A stretch of 64,000 nucleotides of DNA from Actinomycetospora corticicola (GCF_013409505.1 NZ_JACCBN010000001.1:2170001-2234000), one strand, 5' to 3'; positions 34,181-42,378 are shown, counted from the stretch's first letter. Numbers and translations are program-made. The notes: generated by a model not told the origin, from the sequence alone.

Positions 34181-34207
34181 GCAAGCGGTTCTTGCGGTCA
34201 GCGCAAG
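34181..34207. promoter_or_regulatory. Triple GCAAG/CTTGC half-site array, candidate IclR operator
   Basis: GCAAG (34181-34185), CTTGC (34191-34195) and GCAAG (34203-34207) form two overlapping inverted repeats; the second has arms CTTGCG and CGCAAG around GTCAG. The array sits 12 bp before the IclR GTG and 38 bp before the divergent enolase-family gene. Confidence 0.6.
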
Positions 34208-34219
34208 TAGCCTGGCCGG

Positions 34220-34927
34220 GTGGAGGGGCTCCGGCGCGACGTCGACCTGCTCGACGCGCTCGCCGCGCCCGAGGCGCAGGCCGGCGGCCTCGGCGTGACG
34301 CGACTGGCGGTGCTCACCGGCCGCACCGAGAGCCAGGTGTCCCGGGCCCTGGCCGCGCTGGCCGACGAGGGCCTCGTCGAGCGAGATCCCCGCACCCGCC
34401 GCTACGCGCTGGGCTGGCGGCTCTACGCGTTCGCCGCCCGGACCACCGAGGCCCGGGTGGTCCGGACGGCGGGGCGGGTGCTGACGGTGCTCGCCGCGCG
34501 CGTCGGGGTCGGCGCCCACCTCTGCCGGCTGCACGGCGACGCCGTGGCGACGGTGCTGACCGTCGCCGGCGACGGAACGCCCCCGCGGGTCGCCTTCGAC
34601 GTGTCCGACGTGCCGGTGGAGGTGAGCTCGGCCGGACGGGTCCTGCTCGCGTTCCGGGACGAGGCGGGCCTCGTACGGCGGTTGACCGCGGCCGGGCTGG
34701 ACCCCGCGATCGCGCGCCGGACGCTCGGCGACGGCCACGCGGTGGTCGACGGCGAGCTCGACCGCCGCCTCGCGGGCGCCTCGGCCCCGGTGCGCGACGT
34801 GCACGGCGGCGTGATCGCGGCGATCAACGTCTCCGGCCCGGTCGCCCGGGTCCGACCGGCGCTGCCCGAGGTGGTGGCCGCGACCGTGGAGGCGGCCGCT
34901 GACCTCTCGTCGCGGCTCGGTGCCTGA
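34220..34927 (+). CDS. IclR-family transcriptional regulator
   Basis: A 235-residue regulator: winged HTH (about 5-65, LGVTRLAVLTGRTESQVSRA, then LVERDPRTRRYALGWRL) and a C-terminal IclR effector domain (about 80-230, VHGGVIAAINVSGP near 195). It is shorter at the N-terminus than many IclR proteins but complete. GTG 34220 is the start, close behind the operator array at 34181-34207. It most likely controls the divergent enolase-superfamily/dehydrogenase operon. Confidence 0.86.
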   Translation: MEGLRRDVDLLDALAAPEAQAGGLGVTRLAVLTGRTESQVSRALAALADEGLVERDPRTRRYALGWRLYAFAARTTEARVVRTAGRVLTVLAARVGVGAHLCRLHGDAVATVLTVAGDGTPPRVAFDVSDVPVEVSSAGRVLLAFRDEAGLVRRLTAAGLDPAIARRTLGDGHAVVDGELDRRLAGASAPVRDVHGGVIAAINVSGPVARVRPALPEVVAATVEAAADLSSRLGA

Positions 34928-34963
34928 GCCCGCGGCGTCGTACTCGCGTGGCAGTCTCGCCCG

Positions 34964-35905
34964 GTGCTGCACGTGAGGGTGGTGTGTCCCGCGGACCGGA
35001 CCGACGAGGTCCTCGCGTACCTGCGCGGCACGACCGGGACCGCGCACCTCACCCTCGCCCGCGGTGCCTCGATCGCGCCGGCCGGCGACCTCCTCGGCGC
35101 CGACGTCGCCCGGGAGGCGGTCGACGACGTCCTGGCCGCGCTGTGCGACCGCGGGATCGACCGGGACGGCGGGATCACCGTCGAGCCGCTCGAGACCGTC
35201 CTCTCCGACGCGGCCGACCGCGCCGAGGAGGCGGTCCCGGGCCTCGGCTCGGACGCCGTCGTGTGGGACGAGCTGGTCGGCCGCACCGGGGAGGAGTCCC
35301 AGGCGTCGGCGAGCTTCCTCGCGCTGCTGACGATCGCCTGCCTGCTCGCCGCGATCGGCGTCGTGACCAACTCCCCGGTCACCGTGGTCGGCGCCATGGT
35401 GGTCGGCCCGGAGTTCGGCCCGCTCGCGGCGCTCGCCGTCGGTCTCGTCGGACGGCGGACAGACCTGACGGGACGGGCGCTGCGTGCTCTCGGCCTCGGC
35501 TTCCCGCTCGCGCTCGTCGTCACCGCCGGGGCCGCCGTGCTCGCCGAGGCCGCCGGTCTCGTCAGCCTCAGCCCGCTGGAGAGCGCCGACCAGGTCGACT
35601 TCATCTACCAGGTCGGACCGTTCTCGCTCATCGTCGCGCTGCTCGCCGGCGCAGCGGGGATGCTCGCGATGACCTCGGCGAAGTCGGCCGCCCTGGTGGG
35701 CGTGTTCATCTCGGTGACCACCGTGCCCGCCGCGGGCTACGCAGCGGTCGCCGCGACCCTCTCGGACTGGCCGCGCTGCCTGTCCTCGCTCGCGCAGCTG
35801 GCGGTCAACCTCGTCGGGATCGTGGCGGCGGCCGCCGCGGTCCTGCTGCTGCGCACCCGGACCTACCGTCGACGTGGACTCGGCCGACGGCTCTCGGAGG
35901 GCTGA
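34964..35905 (+). CDS. DUF389 family membrane protein
   Basis: A 313-residue protein: a soluble N-terminal domain (about 1-105) with ferredoxin-like strand pattern (LHVRVVCPADRTDEVLAYL) and a C-terminal DUF389 membrane domain of about six helices with the family core TNSPVTVVGAMVVGPEFGPLAALAVGL. Function is unknown, though the family resembles possible transporters. GTG 34964 starts the gene. No operon partner is apparent: the next gene starts 21 bp after its end and may be cotranscribed. Confidence 0.82.
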   Translation: MLHVRVVCPADRTDEVLAYLRGTTGTAHLTLARGASIAPAGDLLGADVAREAVDDVLAALCDRGIDRDGGITVEPLETVLSDAADRAEEAVPGLGSDAVVWDELVGRTGEESQASASFLALLTIACLLAAIGVVTNSPVTVVGAMVVGPEFGPLAALAVGLVGRRTDLTGRALRALGLGFPLALVVTAGAAVLAEAAGLVSLSPLESADQVDFIYQVGPFSLIVALLAGAAGMLAMTSAKSAALVGVFISVTTVPAAGYAAVAATLSDWPRCLSSLAQLAVNLVGIVAAAAAVLLLRTRTYRRRGLGRRLSEG

Positions 35906-35925
35906 GCACCGGGTACAGCAGTGGC

Positions 35926-36357
35926 GTGCCGCTCCTCGTCGCCCACGCCGCCGCCGTCTGGTTCTGCGTCGGGCTCGTGTGGGTGGTCCAGGTGCTGGTC
36001 TACCCCGGCTTCGCCGGCATCGACCGGTCCGCGTGGACGGACTGGCACGACCGGCACACGCGCCTGATGTCGTGGACGGTCTCCGCGCCGTGGGCGGTGC
36101 AGGGCGTCACCTGTGCGGTGCTGCTCGTGTGGCGGCCCGACGGCGTGCCGTTCTGGGCGGCCGCCCTGGCCGGGGTGTGCGGCGCCGCGACCGTGGCGGT
36201 CACGGTGCTCGTGTCGGTCCCCTGCCACCAGCGGCTGTCGGCCGGGTACGACGACGAGGTGCTCGCGCGGCTGGTCCGCACGAACTGGTACCGCGTCGTC
36301 GCGTGGACCGCCGGTGGCGTCGTCGCGATCGGGATGGTCCTCGCGGCAGCGGGTTAG
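35926..36357 (+). CDS. Small integral membrane protein, 143 residues
   Basis: A four-helix membrane protein: helices at about 3-23, 50-70, 75-95 and 120-140. Distinct loop residues include YPGFAGIDRSAWTDWHDRHTRLMSWTV and VSVPCHQRLSAGYDDEVLARLVRTNWYRV; paired Trp, His and Arg residues in the loops are conserved-looking. I do not recognise a named family with certainty. The gene reads from GTG 35926, 21 bp after the DUF389 gene. Confidence 0.72.
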   Translation: MPLLVAHAAAVWFCVGLVWVVQVLVYPGFAGIDRSAWTDWHDRHTRLMSWTVSAPWAVQGVTCAVLLVWRPDGVPFWAAALAGVCGAATVAVTVLVSVPCHQRLSAGYDDEVLARLVRTNWYRVVAWTAGGVVAIGMVLAAAG

Positions 36358-36366
36358 GGTCCCCGC

Positions 36367-37173
36367 ATGCGGCGGACGGTGCTGGTCCTCCTGGCCCTGC
36401 TGGGTGTCCTGACGGCGTGCTCGTCGGGCGGCTCCCCCACCGGCGCCCCCGCCGGCACTCCCAACGGCACTCCCACCGACCGGATCGTGGCGACCCACGA
36501 GCTGCGCGTCTGCTCGACGGGCGACTACCGCCCGTTGACCTACCGGGACGCGTCCGGCACGTGGTCGGGCATCGACGTCGACATGGCCCGTGACCTGGCG
36601 ACCCGGCTCGGCGCGCGGATGACCATGGTGCCGACGACCTGGTCGACCCTGCTCGACGACGTGACCGCCGGGCGGTGCGACCTCGCCGTCGGCGGTGTCT
36701 CGGTCACGGCCGACCGGGCGGCGCGGGCGACCTTCACCGTGCCGTACCTGCAGGACGGGAAGACGCCGATCGTCCGGTGCGCCGACCTCGGCCGGTTCTC
36801 GACGCTCGCGCAGATCGACCGGCCGGGCGTGCGGGTGGTGGTCAACCCGGGCGGGACCAACGAGCGCTTCGTGCGGGCGCGCCTGACGGCCGCGACGATC
36901 GTGCCCTACCCGGACAACAACACGATCCACGACACCGTCGCCGACGGCCGCACCGACCTGATGATCACCGACGCCATCGAGGCCCGGTGGCAGGCCGCGG
37001 CCCGTCCGGACGTGCTGTGCGCGGAGCACCCGGACTCCCCGTTCGACCGCTCGCAGAAGGCCTACCTGATCCCGCCGGGCGACCCGGCCTTCGTCGACAC
37101 GGTGAACCGGTGGCTCACCGGCGCGCTCACCGACGGGACGTGGGCACGCGCGGCGAAGCCGTGGCTGGGGTGA
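36367..37173 (+). CDS. Lipoprotein resembling periplasmic cyclohexadienyl dehydratase (PheC) / amino-acid-binding protein
   Basis: A 268-residue lipoprotein: signal peptide with lipobox LTAC (Cys-18), a Gly/Pro/Thr-rich linker, then a type II solute-binding fold. Block by block it matches Pseudomonas aeruginosa PheC as I recall it: LRVCSTGDYRPLTYRD, SGIDVDMARDLA, VPTTWSTLL, VPYLQDGKTPI, IDRPGVRVVVNPGGTNERF, DLMITDAIEAR, HPDSPFD and KAYLIPPGD. PheC converts prephenate to phenylpyruvate, and arogenate to phenylalanine; the Glu of DAIEAR is its general acid. No ABC permease is nearby, which favours an enzyme over a transport receptor. Confidence 0.72.
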   Translation: MRRTVLVLLALLGVLTACSSGGSPTGAPAGTPNGTPTDRIVATHELRVCSTGDYRPLTYRDASGTWSGIDVDMARDLATRLGARMTMVPTTWSTLLDDVTAGRCDLAVGGVSVTADRAARATFTVPYLQDGKTPIVRCADLGRFSTLAQIDRPGVRVVVNPGGTNERFVRARLTAATIVPYPDNNTIHDTVADGRTDLMITDAIEARWQAAARPDVLCAEHPDSPFDRSQKAYLIPPGDPAFVDTVNRWLTGALTDGTWARAAKPWLG

Positions 37174-37174
37174 C

Positions 37175-37777
37175 TCAGGTCCGGCGGTAGCGGATGTGCG
37201 TGCTCAGCGGCGAGTGCAGGACCTCGACGGGTGCGAAGGGGAACTCCGTCACGTCGTCGAAGAGCCGCTCCCCCGACCCGAGCAGGACGGGCGCGATGTC
37301 GAGGGTGAACTCGTCGATCACCCCCGCGCGCAGGGCCTGCCGCACGGTGGACGCGCCGCCCGCGATGTCGACGCCCCGGTCGCCGGCCACCTCCCGGGCC
37401 TGCGCGTAGGCGGCGTCGAACCCCTCGGTGACGAAGTGGAACGTCGTCCCCCCGGCCATCTCGATGGGCTCGTGGGCGTGATGGGTCAGCACGAACACCG
37501 GCGCGTGGTACGGCGGCTCGTCGCCCCACCAGCCGCGCCAGTCCTCGTCCCACTCCCCCCGCACGGGCCCGAACATGTTCCGGCCCATCACGTAGGCCCC
37601 GCGCGGGCGCATCAGCCAGCCGGTGGCGGTCCGGTCCTCCTCCGTCGCCCGCGGGTCGCCGATGTGCCACCGATGTACCTCGATCCCGCCCTTCCCCAGC
37701 GGGTCGTCGCGGCTCTGGTCCGGCCCGGCGGCGAAGCCGTCCACCGAGACCGACATGTGGCAGGTCGTGTCCGACAC
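37175..37777 (-). CDS. RibD C-terminal/dihydrofolate-reductase-like reductase
   Basis: A 200-residue member of the RibD-C/DHFR fold family (bifunctional deaminase-reductase C-terminal type): MSVSVDGFAAGPDQ at the start, YVMGRNMFGPVRGEW near 60-75, PVFVLTHHAHEPI, and the dinucleotide-binding VDIAGGASTVRQALRAG near 130-145. Such proteins are NAD(P)H-linked reductases of unknown substrate. GTG 37777 is chosen because AAGGGG lies 5 nt upstream. It is convergent with the PheC-like gene, 1 bp apart. Confidence 0.82.
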   Translation of the reverse strand: MSDTTCHMSVSVDGFAAGPDQSRDDPLGKGGIEVHRWHIGDPRATEEDRTATGWLMRPRGAYVMGRNMFGPVRGEWDEDWRGWWGDEPPYHAPVFVLTHHAHEPIEMAGGTTFHFVTEGFDAAYAQAREVAGDRGVDIAGGASTVRQALRAGVIDEFTLDIAPVLLGSGERLFDDVTEFPFAPVEVLHSPLSTHIRYRRT

Positions 37778-37981
37778 GGGAGCCCCTTCGATGAGGGGTT
37801 GCATTGTGCAACCGGTCGGGACCGTAGCAGGGATCGGGGCGATCGGGACGGCGAACGGGGTCTCGTCGAGGTGGCGTCCATGGGTCGTGACGGGAACCCG
37901 CAGGACGCAGGAACGCCATCTCGATCCGACGCGCTCCTCATCGTCCGACGGACACGGTCGAGGCCGGGACCGACGCCCGGC

Positions 37982-38545
37982 TCAGCGCTTCCGGCTCCCG
38001 ACGGCGGCCCGCGCGGGGTCGAGCAGGACCTCCTCGTCGAAGAGGCCCCCACCTGTCGTCGGGAAGGAGACCGTCAACGGGCCGACCCGCAGCGTGCCCG
38101 AGCCGAGGACCGCGAAGCGCACGCCGGCCCGGCCGCGCAGCAGGGCGTGCGCGCCCGGGGCGAGCACGGCGTCCATCCAGCCGCAGGGGGCGGCGGGGCG
38201 GCGGCCGCCGAGCAGGACCGGGCCGTCGCCGGAGTCCAGGCACACGTCGGTGCCGCGCAGCCGCTCCACGTCGAGGCCGCGCGTGACCACGGTCCGGCGG
38301 AGCAGCACCGGGTCGAACGGCGGGACGCCCAGCTCGGCCGCGACGGACTCGATCGCCTCCGCGGCCACGATCGTCAGCGCGGCGTCGCGGTGGGCGGGCC
38401 GACCGGAGTAGCGGTCGCCGACGACCCCGAACCCGGCCCGCAGCTCGATCGACGCCGGCGTCGCGGTGTCCACCCGGGCCGGGCCGTCGGACGGGCGCCC
38501 GAGGTAGGCGTGCTCCCTCGACACCGCGAGCCGGACGATCTCCAC
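37982..38545 (-). CDS. MOSC-domain protein
   Basis: A 187-residue MOSC (molybdenum cofactor sulfurase C-terminal) protein: IELRAGFGVVGDRYSGRPAHRDAALTIVAAEA near 33-65, RRTVVTRGLDVERL (RRNIVVxGxxL-type) near 84-97, and the conserved Cys in AAPCGWMDAVLAPG. Such domains transfer sulfur or reduce N-hydroxylated compounds via Moco. It is a single-domain member. It is divergent from the DasR-like GntR gene; the dre-like sites lie between the two starts. Confidence 0.82.
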   Translation of the reverse strand: MEIVRLAVSREHAYLGRPSDGPARVDTATPASIELRAGFGVVGDRYSGRPAHRDAALTIVAAEAIESVAAELGVPPFDPVLLRRTVVTRGLDVERLRGTDVCLDSGDGPVLLGGRRPAAPCGWMDAVLAPGAHALLRGRAGVRFAVLGSGTLRVGPLTVSFPTTGGGLFDEEVLLDPARAAVGSRKR

Positions 38546-38569
38546 GGTCCCGATTGTGCCGTTCGACGA

Positions 38570-38614
38570 TTGGTCCGGACCTCTTGCTTCACACGGAACA
38601 GAGGTCTATACCTC
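38570..38614. promoter_or_regulatory. Two dre-like GntR/DasR operators before the amino-sugar operon
   Basis: TTGGTCCGGACCTC (38570-38583, core palindrome GGTCCGGACC) and GAGGTCTATACCTC (38601-38614, core GGTCTATACC) resemble the DasR consensus ACTGGTCTAGACCACT. Their centres are 31 bp apart, about three helical turns, so they face the same side of the DNA. The second ends 4 bp before the GntR GTG. Confidence 0.7.
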
Positions 38615-38618
38615 CTCC

Positions 38619-39374
38619 GTGGCGGTGACACGATCGACGGAGGTGGGCGCCAAGGTCGCCGCACTGTGCGCCGAACTCGGCCCCGGAGCCATGCTGCCAG
38701 GCGAGCGGGACCTGTCCACCCGGTTCGGGGTGTCCCGGGCGACCGTCCGCAAGGCCCTCGAGGAACTCATGGCCCGCCGGATCGTCGAGCGCCGCCACGG
38801 CGCGGGCACCTTCGTGCGCCGACCCGCGGTCGCGCAGCCGCTCATGGCCACCTCGTTCGGCGACGACATGCGGCGCCGCGGGCTGGAGCCGTCCTCCCGA
38901 CTGCTGTGGTCGGACACCGTCGTCGCCGACACCGACCTCGCCGCCCGCCTCGAGATGCCCGGCGGCGAGCCCGTCCTGCGGGTGTGCCGGGTGCGCCTCG
39001 CCGACGGCGAGCCCATGACCCTCGAGACCCTCCACGTCCCGTCGTCCCGCGTGCCGGGGCTGACCGGCGACGACCTCGACGGCCCCTCCTCCTACTACGA
39101 GCTCCTCGCCGAGCGCTTCGACCGCCGGATCCGCTCGGGCACGCAGTCGGTCGCGCCCGTGGTGCTCGCGACGCGGGACGCCGAGCTGCTCGGGGTGCCG
39201 GCCGGCTCCCCCGCGCTGCATTTCGTGCGGACCTCGCGCGACCACCGCGGGGAGATCGTCGAGCGCGTCGAGTCCTACGCCCGCGGCGACCGCTACCTCA
39301 TCGAGATGGACATCATCCCGCCCGGCGACGCGACCGCGGGCGCCGCGGTGCTCTCCGGCGCGGTGGTCCCGTGA
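38619..39374 (+). CDS. GntR-family (HutC/UTRA) regulator, DasR-like
   Basis: A 251-residue GntR protein: winged HTH at about 5-75 (LPGERDLSTRFGVSRATVRK, ending VERRHGAGTFVRRP) and UTRA ligand domain at about 95-240. It begins the amino-sugar operon and its GTG follows two dre-like palindromes, so autoregulation with an amino-sugar-phosphate as inducer is likely, as for DasR. An upstream ATG at 38556 would put the operators inside the coding region and is rejected. A paralogue lies at 16754-17476. Confidence 0.86.
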   Translation: MAVTRSTEVGAKVAALCAELGPGAMLPGERDLSTRFGVSRATVRKALEELMARRIVERRHGAGTFVRRPAVAQPLMATSFGDDMRRRGLEPSSRLLWSDTVVADTDLAARLEMPGGEPVLRVCRVRLADGEPMTLETLHVPSSRVPGLTGDDLDGPSSYYELLAERFDRRIRSGTQSVAPVVLATRDAELLGVPAGSPALHFVRTSRDHRGEIVERVESYARGDRYLIEMDIIPPGDATAGAAVLSGAVVP

Positions 39375-41155
39375 CGGTGGTGGCGGTCGATCTCGGCCGC
39401 TCGGGCGCCCGGGTCGCCGTCGACGGTGCCCGGTCCGTCCTGACGACGGGGGCGGGGCTCGGCGAGGGCGCCCCTGCGGTCGCCGCGGTGCTGCGCCGCG
39501 CCGTCGCTCCGGTCCCCCGCGCGGCGTGGACCCTCGCCGTGGGCGTCCCCGGCGCGCTGACGCTGCCCGCCGCGGCGGCCGAGCTCGCCGGGCTCCTGAC
39601 GACGGGGTGGGACGGACCGGCCCCCGACTCGGTCGCCGTGACCTCCGACGTCGTCGCCTGGCACGTCGGCGCGTTCGGCGGCCACGACCCGGGCGTGGTG
39701 CTGGCGGTCGGGACGGGTGCGGTCGCGCTGGGGGTGGACCCGGCGGGGACGGTGCGCCGGGCGGACGGCCACGGGCTGCTGCTCGGGGACGCGGGCAGTG
39801 GCGCCGCGATCGGGCAGCAGGGGCTGCGGGCGGCGCTGCGGGCGCTCGACGGGGCCGGGCCCGCGACCGCGCTCACCGGACCGGCCCGCGAGGTGCTCGC
39901 CGGACGTCCCGCCTCCCCCGCCGCGTTCGCGACGTTCGCGCCGGCGGTGATCGCAGCGGCCGACGCGGGTGACGCGGTGGCCGGACGGATCGTCGAGGAG
40001 GCGGTGGCGGAGCTGGTGGCGACCGCCCGGGCGGCTCACGGTGGGGATGTCCTGCCACCGGAAGGCGTGGCCCTGGTCGGCGGGCTGGCCCCGTCCCTGG
40101 CCGACCGCCTCCGGGCCGCCGGCCTGCCCCTGCGCGACCCACGCGGCGACGCTCTCGACGGGCTGACCACCCTCGCGGCGGACACCGGCACCGCGCACGA
40201 GGCGAGCGTGACCCGTCGTCGGGACAGGGCACCGGCGACCGGGCCCGCGGCCGACACGGACCGCCTCCCCACCGAGGGCGTCCGCCCCGGGTCCGAGGAG
40301 CTCGACGCCCTGCCGACCCCGGACCTCGTCGCCCAGCTCGTCGACGGGCAGGCGGCAGCTCCGGGAGCGGTCGCCGCGATGACCGACCCGCTCGCCCGGG
40401 CCGCGGAGCTGCTGGGCGCGGCGTTCCGGCGGGGCGGACGCCTCGTCTACACCGGGGCGGGTACGTCCGGGCGGCTGGCGATGCAGGACGCCGCGGAGCT
40501 GCCGCCGACGTTCGGGCTCGACCCCTCGCGGGCGATCGCGCTGCTGGCCGGCGGGCGCGACGCGGCCGACGCGGCGGTCGAGGGCGCCGAGGACGACGAC
40601 GGGGCGGGGCGCGTCGACGTCGAGGACGCGGAGGTCGGCCCGGACGACGTCGTCGTGGGCGTCGCGGCCTCCGGGCGCACCCCCTACGTGCTCGGTGCGC
40701 TGGCCGCCGCCCGGGCGCGCGGGGCGACCACCGTCGCCGTCGTGAACGCGACCGGGAGCCCGGTGGCCGCGCTCGCGGACGTGGCGGTCGAGCTGGTGAC
40801 CGGCCCCGAGGTGCTCGCCGGCTCGACGCGCCTGGCCGCGGGGACGGCACAGAAGATCGCCCTGAACACGCTGACCACCGCCGCGATGGTGCGGGCGGGC
40901 GCGACCTACGGGCCGTGGATGGTCGGGGTGCGCGTGACCAACGCGAAGCTCCGCCGCCGCGCCGAGCGCATCGTGCGGGACGCCGCCGGGGTGGACGACG
41001 ACACGGCACGGGCGGCCCTCACGGCGGCGGGGGACGACGTCGCCGCCGCGGTCGTGGCCCTGCTCGCGGGCCTGGACTCCCCCGGGGCGCGCGAGCGGTT
41101 GGCAACGGCGGGGTCGGTGCGGGCGGCGGTCGATCCGGCGGTGGTCGGCCGGTGA
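39371..41155 (+). CDS. murQ: Fusion of BadF/BadG-type amino-sugar kinase and MurNAc-6-phosphate etherase (MurQ)
   Basis: A 594-residue two-domain enzyme. Residues 1-275 are an ASKHA kinase of the N-acetylglucosamine/MurNAc kinase type: VVAVDLGRSGARVAV (phosphate 1), LAVGTGAVALG (phosphate 2), GLLLGDAGSGAAIGQQGL and ALVGGLA (adenosine). Residues about 290-594 are a full MurQ etherase: LPTEGVRPGSEELD, YTGAGTSGRLAMQDAAELPP (catalytic Glu of the QDAAELPP block), AVEGAEDD (second Glu), AASGRTPYV and GPEVLAGSTRLAAGTAQK. It could phosphorylate MurNAc and then cleave MurNAc-6-P to GlcNAc-6-P and lactate. GTG 39371 overlaps the GntR stop by 4 bp. The product channels into AnmK/NagA chemistry next door. 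Confidence 0.88.
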   Translation: MTVVAVDLGRSGARVAVDGARSVLTTGAGLGEGAPAVAAVLRRAVAPVPRAAWTLAVGVPGALTLPAAAAELAGLLTTGWDGPAPDSVAVTSDVVAWHVGAFGGHDPGVVLAVGTGAVALGVDPAGTVRRADGHGLLLGDAGSGAAIGQQGLRAALRALDGAGPATALTGPAREVLAGRPASPAAFATFAPAVIAAADAGDAVAGRIVEEAVAELVATARAAHGGDVLPPEGVALVGGLAPSLADRLRAAGLPLRDPRGDALDGLTTLAADTGTAHEASVTRRRDRAPATGPAADTDRLPTEGVRPGSEELDALPTPDLVAQLVDGQAAAPGAVAAMTDPLARAAELLGAAFRRGGRLVYTGAGTSGRLAMQDAAELPPTFGLDPSRAIALLAGGRDAADAAVEGAEDDDGAGRVDVEDAEVGPDDVVVGVAASGRTPYVLGALAAARARGATTVAVVNATGSPVAALADVAVELVTGPEVLAGSTRLAAGTAQKIALNTLTTAAMVRAGATYGPWMVGVRVTNAKLRRRAERIVRDAAGVDDDTARAALTAAGDDVAAAVVALLAGLDSPGARERLATAGSVRAAVDPAVVGR

Positions 41156-42378
41156 TCGTCGTGGGGATGCTGTCGGGGACCTCGGCGGACGGGCTGGACG
41201 TCGCGGTGTGCGAGATCGAGGTCGGGCCGACGACGACGCTCGCCGTCCGCCGGCACGAGGCCGTGCCGTGGCCGGACGGCCTGCAGGAGCGCCTGCTCGC
41301 GGTGCTGCCACCGGCCAGGACGACGGTCGGCGAGATCGCAGCGCTGGACCACGCGATCGGCCGGGTCGCCGCCGACGCGGCGACCGGACACGACGCGGAC
41401 CTCGTCGCGTGGCTCGGACAGACCGTGTTCCACGGCATCTCCGGCGGCCGCGCGACCGGCGGGCTGCAGCTCGGGCAGCCCGCGTGGATCGCCGAGGCGA
41501 CGGGACTGCCGGTGGTCAGCGACCTCCGCTCCACCGACATCGCCGCGGGCGGGCACGGCGCGCCCCTCGCGAGCACCCTCGACGCACTGTGGCTCGCGGG
41601 AGACGCAGCGCAGCGGAGCTCGACCCGTCAGGGCGGCCCGGACACCCGGATCGCGCTGAACCTCGGCGGGATCGCCAACGTGACCGTGGTCGCGCCGATC
41701 GACCCCTCCACCCCGCGTGAGGGGAACCCTCGCACCACGAGAGCGCTCGCATCCTCCCCTCACGTCACCGCCTTCGACACCGGCCCGGCCAACTGCTGGC
41801 TCGACGTCGTGGCGCAGCGGGCCACCGGCACCGCCTACGACGTCGACGGGGCGCTGGCAGCGAGCGGGGTCGTGGACGACGGGTTGCTGCGCCACCTCCT
41901 CGCCGAGCCCTACTACGCCGCACCCCCGCCCAAGACCACCGGCCGCGAACGGTTCACCGCCCCCGCGCTCGACGCCGCCGTCGCCCACGCCGCCCCCGGG
42001 ATCGCGGACGCCGACCTCGCCGCCACCCTCGTCGCGCTGACCGCCCGCACGGTCGCGGACGCGTGCCGCGCGCACGGTGCGGTCGAGGTGGTGGGCTCCG
42101 GCGGCGGCATGACCAACCCGACCCTGCGCGCGGCGCTCGCCGCCGAGCTCGACCCGGTCCCGCTCGTGCCCGCCGACGACCGCGGCCTGCCCGCCGGCGC
42201 CAAGGAGGCCGTGCTGACCGCCCTCCTCGGCGCCCTGACCTGGCACGGCGTCCCCGGGGTCCTGCCCGGCGCCACCGGCTCGACCACCCCCCGCGTCCTC
42301 GGCCGGATCAGTCCCGGGCACCGGCCGCTGCGCCTGCCGGAGCCGGTCGCGGCCGTCCACCGCCTGGAGATCCGATGA
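41152..42378 (+). CDS. anmK: 1,6-anhydro-N-acetylmuramate kinase
   Basis: A 408-residue AnmK. GMLSGTSADGLDVAVCEIE (residues 5-23) holds the ATP site, GQTVFHG binds the substrate sugar, LPVVSDLRSTDIAAGGHGAPL is typical, and AFDTGPANCWLD and VVGSGGGMTNPTLR complete the set. It opens and phosphorylates 1,6-anhydroMurNAc to MurNAc-6-phosphate, feeding MurQ. GTG 41152 overlaps the upstream stop by 4 bp. A 49-bp palindromic insert (41716-41764) adds residues of the type REGNPRTTRALASSPH to a loop before AFDTGP. Confidence 0.93.
   Translation: MIVVGMLSGTSADGLDVAVCEIEVGPTTTLAVRRHEAVPWPDGLQERLLAVLPPARTTVGEIAALDHAIGRVAADAATGHDADLVAWLGQTVFHGISGGRATGGLQLGQPAWIAEATGLPVVSDLRSTDIAAGGHGAPLASTLDALWLAGDAAQRSSTRQGGPDTRIALNLGGIANVTVVAPIDPSTPREGNPRTTRALASSPHVTAFDTGPANCWLDVVAQRATGTAYDVDGALAASGVVDDGLLRHLLAEPYYAAPPPKTTGRERFTAPALDAAVAHAAPGIADADLAATLVALTARTVADACRAHGAVEVVGSGGGMTNPTLRAALAAELDPVPLVPADDRGLPAGAKEAVLTALLGALTWHGVPGVLPGATGSTTPRVLGRISPGHRPLRLPEPVAAVHRLEIR
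41716..41764. repeat. 49-bp palindromic element inserted in frame within anmK
   Basis: CGTGAGGGGA (41716-41725) and TCCCCTCACG (41755-41764) are perfect 10-bp inverted repeats around 29 bp that contain a further hairpin (CGAG-agcg-CTCG). It sits in a variable loop of AnmK and keeps the frame open. No second copy was seen in the window. Confidence 0.6.

Noticed and set aside
37196..39370. The long upstream part of the open frame containing the kinase-MurQ fusion
   Set aside because: The first 725 codons overlap a RibD-like gene, a MOSC gene and the GntR gene in other frames. The true start is GTG 39371, which overlaps the GntR stop by 4 bp.
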